Of a DNA stretch of 64,000 nt, positions 55,196 through 62,394 are shown one piece after another. Each line of letters starts with the position of its first letter. Within the stretch, counting starts at the first letter, position 1. The notes beneath the pieces are model-generated. The model was not told the DNA's origin and ran no database searches. It worked only from the letters and a program-made list of their open reading frames with translations. The stretch spans positions 62,001-126,000 of the forward strand of contig NZ_ANHX01000004.1 of NCBI RefSeq assembly GCF_000316035.1. The letters run 5' to 3'. Source of the DNA: Paenibacillus sp. PAMC 26794. GTDB lineage: Bacteria > Bacillota > Bacilli > Paenibacillales > Paenibacillaceae. The position numbers were made by a program, and so were the translations under genes.

Positions 55196-55527
55196 CGGCA
55201 CGCGATCTATTTATCGGTGTGAAGATGAGTGAAGAAAACTCCAATTTAATACCAACTGGAAGGTTAAAAAGACAAGAGAACATACAACAATTTGGATAGT
55301 CTGAGCGGAAAAAGTATTGAAGTTAAGTGTAAATATCGAGTAGATGATCCCACCTATGAAGCCTATATATTCTGGTTACACAAAGAGGCAGTGTAATTAC
55401 CAAGCTCTTAATCACAATTATTTTCTCAGAGGTAGCCTTCAATAGAGAGATCAAGGAAATTATATTTACTTGAGGAGGACTCATTAATTAACCATAATTT
55501 ATTATGCGAATTTTTTCTTCAATATAA
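55196..55527. other. Noncoding stretch with a gene remnant after comEC
   Basis: AT-rich sequence between comEC and the IS30 element. A short open stretch ending at 55396 encodes SLSGKSIEVKCKYRVDDPTY and on to FWLHKEAV, without a convincing start or RBS; it looks like the tail of a lost gene. Nothing else is recognisable. Confidence 0.4.
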
Positions 55528-56610
55528 GACAGATTGTCAAACCAAGTGCGACAGTTCCTCTGTGAAAGATTCGTGAGCGGTTCTCCAACCCAAGCATTTT
55601 CGTGGTCTGTGGTTAATTAGATCTAGTGAAACGGCGAGATCCTCATCCTCCACTTTAGCGAGATCAGTGCCTTTCGGGAAAAACTCTCGAAGTAAGCCGT
55701 TCGCATTTTCATTGGAACCGCGTTGCCAAGACGAGTATGGATCAGCAAAATAAACGTGCAAATCATAGCTTTTTTCCAGATTGGCATAGCATGTAAACTC
55801 TTTTCCTTGGTCAGCCGTGGCTGTGAGGAAAGTGCCTGCGGGATACTGCGACATGGCTACACCAAGCGCAATTTCCATGGACAAAGCGGTGCGATCAGGC
55901 ATGAGAATGGCGGTATATAGACGGGTTTTGCGTTCAATGAGCGTGGCTACACATCCTTTACTTTCCCCACGACCCGATACGACGGTATCCAGTTCCCAGT
56001 GCCCAAACGTTTCCCGGGAACGAACCTCTTTGGGACGATCTGAAATCGATCTGCCAATCTCGAATTTACCGCGAGTTTCTGCAGGTTTCTGACGCTTCCC
56101 TTTGTGCCGAAGGACCTGTAACGTGCCTCGAACCAGACGCCCAGCGTAGAGCCAGCGATAGATGGTTTTAAAGGAAACCGACGGCAGGCCTTGGATACGA
56201 AAACGTTCCGAGATTTGCTCTGGAGACCACGTTGCCTGCAGTTTTTCCTCTAAGGAAATCGCTATGGCTTCGGACCATTTACCAGATGAGATTGAAGCTT
56301 GACGACGCTCGACATAAGCGCTCTGAGCCTGCTCTGCCTGATAGGATTGCGATGAAGTAGCACGATCCAATTCACGACAAATCGTCGAAGGATGCCTTCC
56401 TAATTCTTTTGCGATAGCTCTTGAACTTTGACCTTGCCGATGGAGGATTTCTAGCTTGCTGCGCTCAACTATGCTAAGATGTGTGTAGCTCATGGTGGAT
56501 TCTCCTTGTGTAAATGTGGTGTAGGAACTTTCATTTTACACGAATCCGGCCATGGGCCATTTTTATTTATTTCCAGCAGGTGTCGAACTTCATATTACAA
56601 TCCGTCATAA
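55524..56610 (-). mobile_element. Complete IS30-family insertion sequence with ATAA target duplication
   Basis: About 1079 bp (55528-56606) bounded by imperfect 26-bp inverted repeats: GACAGATTGTCAAACCAAGT... on the left and, on the complementary strand of the right end, GACGGATTGTAATATGAAGT... . Both ends are followed by the 4-bp direct repeat ATAA (55524-55527 and 56607-56610). The transposase reads on the minus strand and its stop lies inside the left repeat. The intact ends, duplication and transposase suggest a recent, possibly active insertion. Confidence 0.85.
55537..56493 (-). CDS. IS30 family transposase
   Basis: 318 residues. N-terminal helix-turn-helix (MSYTHLSIVERSKLEILH, AIAKELGRHPSTICREL) and a DDE core: Asp in HWELDTVVSG, Asp in TADQGKEF, Glu in GSNENANGLLREFF. 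Intact, with no frameshift. Confidence 0.96.
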   Translation of the reverse strand: MSYTHLSIVERSKLEILHRQGQSSRAIAKELGRHPSTICRELDRATSSQSYQAEQAQSAYVERRQASISSGKWSEAIAISLEEKLQATWSPEQISERFRIQGLPSVSFKTIYRWLYAGRLVRGTLQVLRHKGKRQKPAETRGKFEIGRSISDRPKEVRSRETFGHWELDTVVSGRGESKGCVATLIERKTRLYTAILMPDRTALSMEIALGVAMSQYPAGTFLTATADQGKEFTCYANLEKSYDLHVYFADPYSSWQRGSNENANGLLREFFPKGTDLAKVEDEDLAVSLDLINHRPRKCLGWRTAHESFTEELSHLV

Positions 56611-56846
56611 AGATAGAGTCGGTTGTACGTAATTAAAAATTTTAAGTCAAAAAATAGGGAAAAATATGCTACTACATTTCGTATCAAGCGTCTTATAATA
56701 CGGCAATTCAATTTTATGGGGATGCATAAAATTTCTGATGAAATATGTCCCTTAGCAAAAGAATCTCAATTCAAACTAGACATAAAATGGTAGAGATGGT
56801 ATATTGAAATTGAATTTTAGAAAAAAATAGATTTGGAGGAAATAAA

Positions 56847-57404
56847 ATGAATAAATGGAAAGTTGTCTTTTGTGGTTCATTACTCTCTTCTGTCCTAATG
56901 TTAAGTGTCTCAGTTAAAGCTGCAACATTCTCTGGAGGTTTCACTACAGGACATCTAACTTACGGTGTAGGTTCAGGCGGTTCGTCGTCTATTGCTAGCA
57001 CAGCTTCTAAACAATGGAATGGCGTTAGTTCGAAAGTATCTCTAACATACTCGAGCGCAACGAATCAATATGGCTCAACTGCTAACATTGTTACATACTT
57101 TAATTCAGATCCCCCTCCAATGACTGGTGATTTTGGTGTAATGTATCCTTATAAGAGTTGGACCGGCACTTCAGCTTCCCCAGCCAGTGTTGATGATATA
57201 TGGGTGAAAGCATCAGCGTTTCAATATACTAATTCTCAACTCAATGATACTACTAAAAGAACAGCTACTGCCACACATGAGCTCGGGCACGCATTAAGTA
57301 TTGCTCATACATCGGAAGATGCAGTAATGAAGCAGGGAGTAAAAACATCCTATGCTTTAAAAACATATGATATAACAAATTTGAAGGCTAAATGGGGGAA
57401 TTAA
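56847..57404 (+). CDS. Small secreted matrixin-like zinc metalloprotease
   Basis: 185 residues with a signal peptide (MNKWKVVFCG... to about Ala25 in SVKA). The metzincin zinc motif HELGHALSIAH (HExxHxxxxxH, with Ser replacing the usual Gly) lies near residues 142-152, followed by a Met-turn in EDAVMKQG. The fold block before it (DDIWVKAS, TATATHEL) fits matrixins (M10). It is short, only the catalytic domain without propeptide. GGAGG precedes ATG 56847; it lies in the AT-rich island right of the IS30 element. A secreted peptidase role is inferred; the target is unknown. Confidence 0.85.
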   Translation: MNKWKVVFCGSLLSSVLMLSVSVKAATFSGGFTTGHLTYGVGSGGSSSIASTASKQWNGVSSKVSLTYSSATNQYGSTANIVTYFNSDPPPMTGDFGVMYPYKSWTGTSASPASVDDIWVKASAFQYTNSQLNDTTKRTATATHELGHALSIAHTSEDAVMKQGVKTSYALKTYDITNLKAKWGN

Positions 57405-57406
57405 TA

Positions 57407-58162
57407 GTGGTAAACTATAAAAAACTAAGTATCGCTTCCTTGTTGCTGCTATCTGTTATCTTAATTTTCCAATATACAAATGTTTCAACGAGTGTTTCTG
57501 CTTTTTTTTCGAATAAGCCAATAGATATCAAACTACATGGCAGTCATGAAGTTTTTGATTACAATGGGCTGGTAGAACGTGCACAGGTCATTGCTTTAGT
57601 ACAGGTTAATGATAGTCTCTCTAAAAATAATAGTACTATTCAATATATTGACAATTCACCAATGATTAAATATCACTATGCAACAAGAGATGTACAGGTT
57701 ATAGAATACTACAAGAATGAATTAGGGTTAGGATCGACTATAGAGTTTAATGAACCTGCGGCAATTACATTAAATAATGAATACCTGCATTCAGAAGAAT
57801 ATGATGCTCTCGAAAAAGGAAAGAGCTATATTGTATATCTCTCCAATGACAATGGCTTAAATGAGTTAAGTATTATTAGCCATAATAATGGCGTGGTTTA
57901 TTTAGATGAGTTCGATCATAACGAGTATAAGGATGTTGCTGTTAAGAGTGTTTTACTAGCGAATCAAATCGAACTACCTAAGGATGCCGCTATTGAATTT
58001 TCTAGTTCAGAAAATATCGCATTTAATTCAAAGCAACAAGAAATCTCTGAAGCAAAGAACAAACATTTAAATATATCTATAAATAAATATTTCAATGAAG
58101 GAACAAAAATGGAATATTATAATGTTGGAGGAATAGAGTTTTCTATAAACGAAAATCAATAG
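57407..58162 (+). CDS. Hypothetical secreted or membrane-anchored protein, probable partner of the metalloprotease
   Basis: 251 residues from GTG 57407 (after GGGGGAA; ATG 57392 overlapping the protease gene is an alternative). One N-terminal hydrophobic segment (~8-22) then a mostly beta external domain: VFDYNGLVERAQVIALVQV, then YDALEKGKSYIVYLSNDNG. I do not recognise a named family. It begins two bases after the protease stop, so the two are one unit. A broken relative with the EELEYGKEYMVF variant of the same motif lies at 59498-59789. Confidence 0.75.
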   Translation: MVNYKKLSIASLLLLSVILIFQYTNVSTSVSAFFSNKPIDIKLHGSHEVFDYNGLVERAQVIALVQVNDSLSKNNSTIQYIDNSPMIKYHYATRDVQVIEYYKNELGLGSTIEFNEPAAITLNNEYLHSEEYDALEKGKSYIVYLSNDNGLNELSIISHNNGVVYLDEFDHNEYKDVAVKSVLLANQIELPKDAAIEFSSSENIAFNSKQQEISEAKNKHLNISINKYFNEGTKMEYYNVGGIEFSINENQ

Positions 58163-58169
58163 CAACAAC

Positions 58170-58197
58170 GGGCTACCATCTACGATGGGGCCCTTTT
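58170..58197 (+). terminator. Terminator of the metalloprotease unit
   Basis: GGGC-TA-CCATC-TAC-GATGG-G-GCCC followed by TTTT. Confidence 0.75.
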
Positions 58198-58284
58198 GAT
58201 TAGATTGCTTTCTTTAGTAATCTCCTTTATTGAGTCCACCACTGTATTTTATACTTGCTGTAACATTTAACTGGTTTCACTCGT

Positions 58285-58304
58285 CTAATTAAAAAAGTAG
58301 CTAG
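58285..58304. repeat. 20-bp direct repeat, left copy
   Basis: CTAATTAAAAAAGTAGCTAG; the right copy at 58611-58630 differs at one base. Together they bracket the transposase remnant. Confidence 0.7.
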
Positions 58305-58395
58305 TTACCCCTGATAAATTCATTTCTGTTAAGGGGGCTCCCCAGCTAGCCTTGTGATTATTGAGCGAGGACTTTTCTAATGTGGATTTTCGGGC

Positions 58396-58611
58396 CTATT
58401 TACTCATTGGGGCGGCTCTTCTAAGGTTATGAATCCTAATTCCAAATCTAACCCAGGTTTTTGAACCGACAAAGCCCCTGTACTGGTTTCGATTCAAACC
58501 GTACTTTCGTTTCAGTAAACTGATTTTGGCTTCGCCGGCAGTGCGAAAATGCTTTAGATCCTTGAACCAAGGCTACTTCTCATGTTTGGTACGCTTGATG
58601 CTCTTCTTTCC
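58396..58611 (-). pseudogene. Transposase remnant (ISNCY/DDE type, C-terminal part)
   Basis: On the minus strand the stretch reads KKSIKRTKHEK, a stop, then PWFKDLKHFRTAGEAKISLL and on to KYGLNRNQYRGFVGSKTWVRFGIRIHNL. The pattern matches the last conserved block of ISNCY/IS1202-like transposases (RxKxE...FRAGIEA.IS.LKR..GL...Y.G...W...G...HNL). An internal stop and loss of the rest of the gene show that it is dead. Confidence 0.75.
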
Positions 58612-58630
58612 TAATTAAAAAATTAGCTAG
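58611..58630. repeat. 20-bp direct repeat, right copy
   Basis: CTAATTAAAAAATTAGCTAG, 19 of 20 bases identical to 58285-58304. It runs into the RBS of the lipoprotein gene. Confidence 0.7.
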
Positions 58631-58642
58631 GAGTGATTGATC

Positions 58643-59098
58643 ATGAATAAAAAAATACTGTTTATATTTAATTTGACTGTTATTTTATTACTAGTTATTG
58701 GCTGTCAATCCAAAGGTAATAATTCAGTAAATACCTCGATCACTAATCCAAGCCAATCCGATAGTCATGAAGGCTTATTGATAAATAACAGTGTTAAAAG
58801 CATTGGTATAGTGAAATCAGATTCTACAAATGAAATTATCTATAAAGATAATAATTCTCTACAGACGTTTAAGAGCATACTTTCAACTGCAACAAAGGAG
58901 GACGGTATTTTTGACTTGGCTGATAGCCAATATACGATGAACATTTATTATGATAACAAGAATCAAGACAAATTATATTTATGGATCGGAGAAGAAGGAC
59001 AAATAAGTAGATTCATGAATTCAGAAGATACGCAATCAACTTATTCCGTATCAAAAGAATCTACGGATAAATTGATTGAGTTAATTAAATCACGTTAA
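58643..59098 (+). CDS. Hypothetical lipoprotein
   Basis: 151 residues from ATG 58643 after AGGAGTG. The signal ends in the lipobox LLVIGC (Cys near residue 21). The external domain begins with a Ser/Asn-rich linker and contains VKSIGIVKSDSTNEIIYKDN and YTMNIYYDNKNQDKLYLWIG, a pattern of beta strands. I do not recognise the family; it may be a small sensor or inhibitor lipoprotein. AT-rich like its neighbours. Confidence 0.75.
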   Translation: MNKKILFIFNLTVILLLVIGCQSKGNNSVNTSITNPSQSDSHEGLLINNSVKSIGIVKSDSTNEIIYKDNNSLQTFKSILSTATKEDGIFDLADSQYTMNIYYDNKNQDKLYLWIGEEGQISRFMNSEDTQSTYSVSKESTDKLIELIKSR

Positions 59099-59237
59099 CT
59101 CTACTGCTTAGTGCAACCAACTCTTCAGCAGGCCCGTTGATACAATTGCTTGTTTTCACTGTAATGCTACCAGTCCTTTATGTATCATGTTCCAATCATT
59201 TCCTCATCAAAGCTTGACTCGGGATATTCTTTAAATA

Positions 59238-59497
59238 ACGGATTGTCAAACGAAGCGGACGCTCCATTGTTGCATCTGATATTTGCTTAAAGTCCGTGCC
59301 CTTGAGAAAGAACTCTCGAAGTAAGCCGTTCGCATTCTCATTCGATCCGCTTTGCCAGGAAGAGTAAGGGGCAGCAAAATAGATCTGTACGTTGTTCGTG
59401 GATTGTTCCAGTTTCGCGTTGCATGCGAACTCCTTGCCACGGTCTGCCGTAGCGGTTCGAAAAGCCTTAGCAGGATATTGAGCAGCGGCTACACCAG
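59238..59497 (-). pseudogene. Decayed IS30-family element, second copy
   Basis: The left end CGGATTGTCAAACGAAGC resembles the terminal repeat of the complete IS30 at 55528. Inside, the minus strand encodes IS30 C-terminal segments (e.g. the equivalent of GSNENANGLLREFF) that align with the intact copy. About 90 bases near the left end and the whole 5' half of the gene are gone. Homology stops at CTACACCAG (59489-59497), where the remnant adjoins another broken gene. Confidence 0.85.
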
Positions 59498-59789
59498 CCT
59501 AATGGAGAATTAACCAAGCTAGTTCTTAAAGATTATGAAGAGTTAGAATATGGTAAGGAATATATGGTTTTTATGAAAATGAACACGGATGAGAGTGTTA
59601 GCGGGTTTATAGTATTTTTAACATGAATTATGGGATGTTCGATTTATAAAGTGGTGTTAGTACTTATTACCTCAAGGGCTATGATCTTAATGGTCATGAT
59701 GATCATTCCGAGGACGAAGAAAATCAATTTAAGCAGGAAGTATTTAAAAATACGGTTTATAAAAACGGGCAAACCCACTTTACTTTATA
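59498..59789 (+). pseudogene. Broken paralogue of the 57407 gene, truncated by the IS30 remnant
   Basis: From the IS30 junction the frame reads NGELTKLVLKDYEELEYGKE then YMVFMKMN to a stop at 59624, and a second frame continues (GVSTYYLKGYDLNGHDDHSE to 59789). The block EELEYGKEYMVF parallels DALEKGKSYIVY of the protein at 57407. The 5' part is missing at the IS junction and the two parts are out of frame. Confidence 0.6.
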
Positions 59790-59814
59790 ATTCAAATAGA
59801 AAAGTGGGTTTCTT
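59770..59814 (+). terminator. Terminator after the broken paralogue
   Basis: AAACCCACTTT and AAAGTGGGTTT form a stem around a 19-base loop, followed by CTTT. Confidence 0.7.
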
Positions 59815-59849
59815 TATGAGCGCTTAGACAGGACTGGAGGAATATGTTG

Positions 59850-60743
59850 ATGGTCGAACGTTTTTTTCAAAAATGCTTTAGAGAAATGAATCAAAATCTT
59901 CAAGATTGTATTCCTTTGTGGGAAGTTCATAGACTTGAACTGAAAAAAATGTTTAGTAGCGCTTCAGTATTTTCTGCTGAAAAAAATAACGTTTTAGTTA
60001 TTGGGGCTGGTAATTGTTATGACATCCCTCTCAATCAAATTATTGAAGAGTATAATCGAATAACCTTACTAGATATTGATGAGACAACATTATGTGAGGT
60101 GAATGATAAGTTAGATCCTAATTCCCAAGTTAAAGTAAACTTAATGCATTCTGATTTTGCAAATTTGCCATTACAACAGATGCAACAAGTGATCAACTAT
60201 ATTTCAAAGGATCTCAATCAAGCTTATGCGCTTATGGAATCATTATTACTTAATTTAGAAGACCTTTGTAAAACTAAGAATATTGAAAGTTACTCTCTTA
60301 TTTTATCATCTACCGTGTCCAGCCAACTTGTTCTGCCATTTGTTCAAGCTTTAGAACAAACAAAAAATTCTAATCTAATTGATTATGCTAAGCAATTTGG
60401 AGATAGAATAACAGAATTACATATCAAGAAAATATGGGACATGGTAGATAAAAATGATGGGGCAGCTATAATAACTTCTGAACAATATGCATGGGGCTTT
60501 TATTCCAATGGTTGTATATTACCTTTAAATAGATTTATTAGTGACCCTATTCTGATGTTGAATTATGAATATCAGAAAGAATTTGAATCAGTTGGTGGAG
60601 GATTGTTGATTAATGGAAGGATAAGTAATGAATTGATACGAAAACACATACCCTCAAGAAATATAATATTGGAGCGTCAATGGATATGGCAGTTTAGCAA
60701 TAATATTCATTATCTTATTAAAGGGTGGCTAATTGTTAAATAA
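59850..60743 (+). CDS. Methyltransferase-like protein of unknown function
   Basis: 297 residues from ATG 59850, nine bases after GGAGG (ATG 59844 lies too close). The block NVLVIGAGNCYDIPLNQIIE followed by ITLLDIDETTL is a Rossmann nucleotide site typical of class I SAM methyltransferases (glycine loop, then acidic residue at the end of beta 2). The C-terminal half (ERQWIWQFSNNIHYLIKGWL) resembles no domain I can name. A role in modifying a small molecule is possible. AT-rich, no operon partner. Confidence 0.65.
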   Translation: MVERFFQKCFREMNQNLQDCIPLWEVHRLELKKMFSSASVFSAEKNNVLVIGAGNCYDIPLNQIIEEYNRITLLDIDETTLCEVNDKLDPNSQVKVNLMHSDFANLPLQQMQQVINYISKDLNQAYALMESLLLNLEDLCKTKNIESYSLILSSTVSSQLVLPFVQALEQTKNSNLIDYAKQFGDRITELHIKKIWDMVDKNDGAAIITSEQYAWGFYSNGCILPLNRFISDPILMLNYEYQKEFESVGGGLLINGRISNELIRKHIPSRNIILERQWIWQFSNNIHYLIKGWLIVK

Positions 60744-60786
60744 CGTTAAAACATAACGAACTTACGCAGGAGGTGCACCTTCCAGT

Positions 60787-61056
60787 GTGACGCAGATGCT
60801 TGCGGATTCCAACCAATTCTTCTCTTCTGATCCATATAAGAAATACAATTGGTCTCAGTCCACTTGGAATAAAATTATTGCCGGAGAAGTAGCTACGGGA
60901 ATGAACACAACTCAGGTGCGCCTTGCATGGGGAGATCCATCGAGCATTTCGTATGAAACGAGTTCAAAAGGCAAAATCGAAGTATGGGTGTATGGCAGCT
61001 CAGCAGGCATAAGAGCCTTAGGGTTTCTCAATGGTAAACTGATCGTTATTTACTGA
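60787..61056 (+). CDS. Small protein, probably the 3' remnant of a larger gene
   Basis: 89 residues from GTG 60787 after GGAGGTG. The frame is open further up to the stop at about 60756 and reads TYAGGAPSSVTQML, as if continuing a longer protein. IIAGEVATGMNTTQVRLAWG followed by KGKIEVWVYG resembles the outer beta domain of SmpA/BLIP-like lipoproteins, which normally follow a signal peptide; none is present. It marks the right edge of the accessory island. Confidence 0.5.
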   Translation: MTQMLADSNQFFSSDPYKKYNWSQSTWNKIIAGEVATGMNTTQVRLAWGDPSSISYETSSKGKIEVWVYGSSAGIRALGFLNGKLIVIY

Positions 61057-61106
61057 TGAATACACCAATTCATCATTTCGTTTGATTGCAGGTTACAGCA
61101 CAGCAC

Positions 61107-61168
61107 AAAAAAGCCCGCTTTCCGTTACACTCCGCGAGGGAGAATATCGGAAAACGGGCCATTTTTTC
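61107..61168. terminator. Bidirectional terminator
   Basis: GCCCGCTTTCCG (61113-61124) pairs with CGGAAAACGGGC (61148-61159); a run of A precedes and a run of T follows, so it can end transcription from both convergent genes. Confidence 0.8.
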
Positions 61169-61191
61169 AAAATGTAGAAGAAATATAAGAA

Positions 61192-61494
61192 CTACTCTAC
61201 GCCATCCTTAAAGTGTTTGCTCCAGTGTTTGTCGCCCTTGTGTAACAGATCTTCTACCGTTTTCTCAAGAGTCATCAATAGCTGTGCTCTAACATCAAGT
61301 ACGGTTTCTCTGTACAAGCGTTCTTCCGATCCAACGATTTTATCGCCGTATAATGCCTGTGCAGCTACGTACTTCCGATGTTCCTCGACCAGAGTATCAA
61401 TGGACTCCAATGCATGTTCCACAAAGTGGGAAATACTTTGGTATTCTTTGGGCATTTGTTCTTTTAAAGCTTGAATTTTCGCAAGAGCTGGCAT
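61192..61494 (-). CDS. Hypothetical protein, 100 aa, helical
   Basis: From MPALAKIQALKEQMPKEYQS (ATG complement of 61492-61494), eight bases after GAGG; ATG 61500 and GTG 61503 are alternatives. Almost entirely amphipathic helix, with heptad-like ALESIDTLVEEHRKYVAAQ and VRAQLLMTLEKTVEDLL, so a coiled coil or helical bundle is likely. No signal or membrane segment. I do not recognise the family. Confidence 0.7.
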   Translation of the reverse strand: MPALAKIQALKEQMPKEYQSISHFVEHALESIDTLVEEHRKYVAAQALYGDKIVGSEERLYRETVLDVRAQLLMTLEKTVEDLLHKGDKHWSKHFKDGVE

Positions 61495-61503
61495 GCTCAT
61501 CAC

Positions 61504-61845
61504 CTCGTGTTTATGAATGTAAATTTACAATACACTATTTTCATGAAAATTGCATTAAAATCAGCTTAAATTTGGACAAATTTCGACTTTTTTTATTTTA
61601 GGAACAAAAAAAGTGCTTATCTATAATGTATGCCATTGCATTTGAATTGAGTCGTGTAAGTAATGGAATCCCTTTTGAGTACGTTTGGTGACTCGTTATG
61701 CAATTTCTGTTATTCTAAGAGAAGATTTCAGCGGCCCTAATACATACGCCGTTATTTTGTTATGGCAAATTAAAAAAATACTTAACTTTGCAACAATTTT
61801 ATTGATGATCACGTCTGTAAGGTTGCAGGGAGAGGGGGATCCTTT
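61504..61845. other. Intergenic region with divergent promoters before the sigma factor
   Basis: AT-rich spacer holding the promoter of the minus-strand 100-aa gene and, near the right end, the ECF promoter of the sigma operon (61789-61815). No coding potential is seen. Confidence 0.5.
61789..61815 (+). promoter_or_regulatory. ECF-type promoter of the sigma/anti-sigma operon
   Basis: TGCAAC (61789-61794), 17-base spacer, CGTC (61812-61815). This is one base off the TGAAAC / CGTC pattern used by SigW/SigX-like factors and ends 30 bases before the start codon, as expected for autoregulation. Confidence 0.65.
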
Positions 61846-62394
61846 GTGGTAGAGCCGGAACTCATCAGAGCCGCTCAATCGGGCGATCGCGACGCTCTAA
61901 TTACCCTATTGCGGGAGATTGAACAACATGTCTATCGGACCGCATATTACATTCTAAATAATGAACAGGACGCTTTGGATGCTGCGCAGGAAGCGTTGAT
62001 CCGAATTTACACCAAAATCAATTCATACGAAGAAAAGGCCCAATTCAAAACATGGGTACAACGCATCGTCACGAACATCTGTATTGATAAATTCAGAAGA
62101 ACCAAGCCGTCTGTCTCCATTGACGAACATGACATGGTTTTTCAGGATAATCAGGATGTGGAGTACGAGGTCATGTCTACATATGTGGCCCAGGACATTC
62201 AGGATGCGATCAACAAGCTTCCCGAGCATCATCGTACCGTTATTGTTCTAAGATATTTGCAGGACTTATCCTACAATGAAATTGCGGATTGTCTCGATCT
62301 TCCGTTGAATACGGTGAAATCTTATCTATTTAGAGCCAGGCAGCAATTACAGAATCTACTACAGGAATATCAGAAAGGTGGTGTGACAGGATGA
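61846..62394 (+). CDS. sigW: ECF-family RNA polymerase sigma factor (SigW-like)
   Basis: 182 residues from GTG 61846 after GAGGGGGA. Region 2 (DALDAAQEALIRIYTKI, FKTWVQRIVTNICIDKFRR) and region 4 (LPEHHRTVIVLRYLQDLSYN, LDLPLNTVKSYLFRARQQL) are complete, with no extra domains. The anti-sigma gene overlaps by four bases. The name sigW is by similarity; cell-envelope stress is the expected signal. Confidence 0.88.
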   Translation: MVEPELIRAAQSGDRDALITLLREIEQHVYRTAYYILNNEQDALDAAQEALIRIYTKINSYEEKAQFKTWVQRIVTNICIDKFRRTKPSVSIDEHDMVFQDNQDVEYEVMSTYVAQDIQDAINKLPEHHRTVIVLRYLQDLSYNEIADCLDLPLNTVKSYLFRARQQLQNLLQEYQKGGVTG

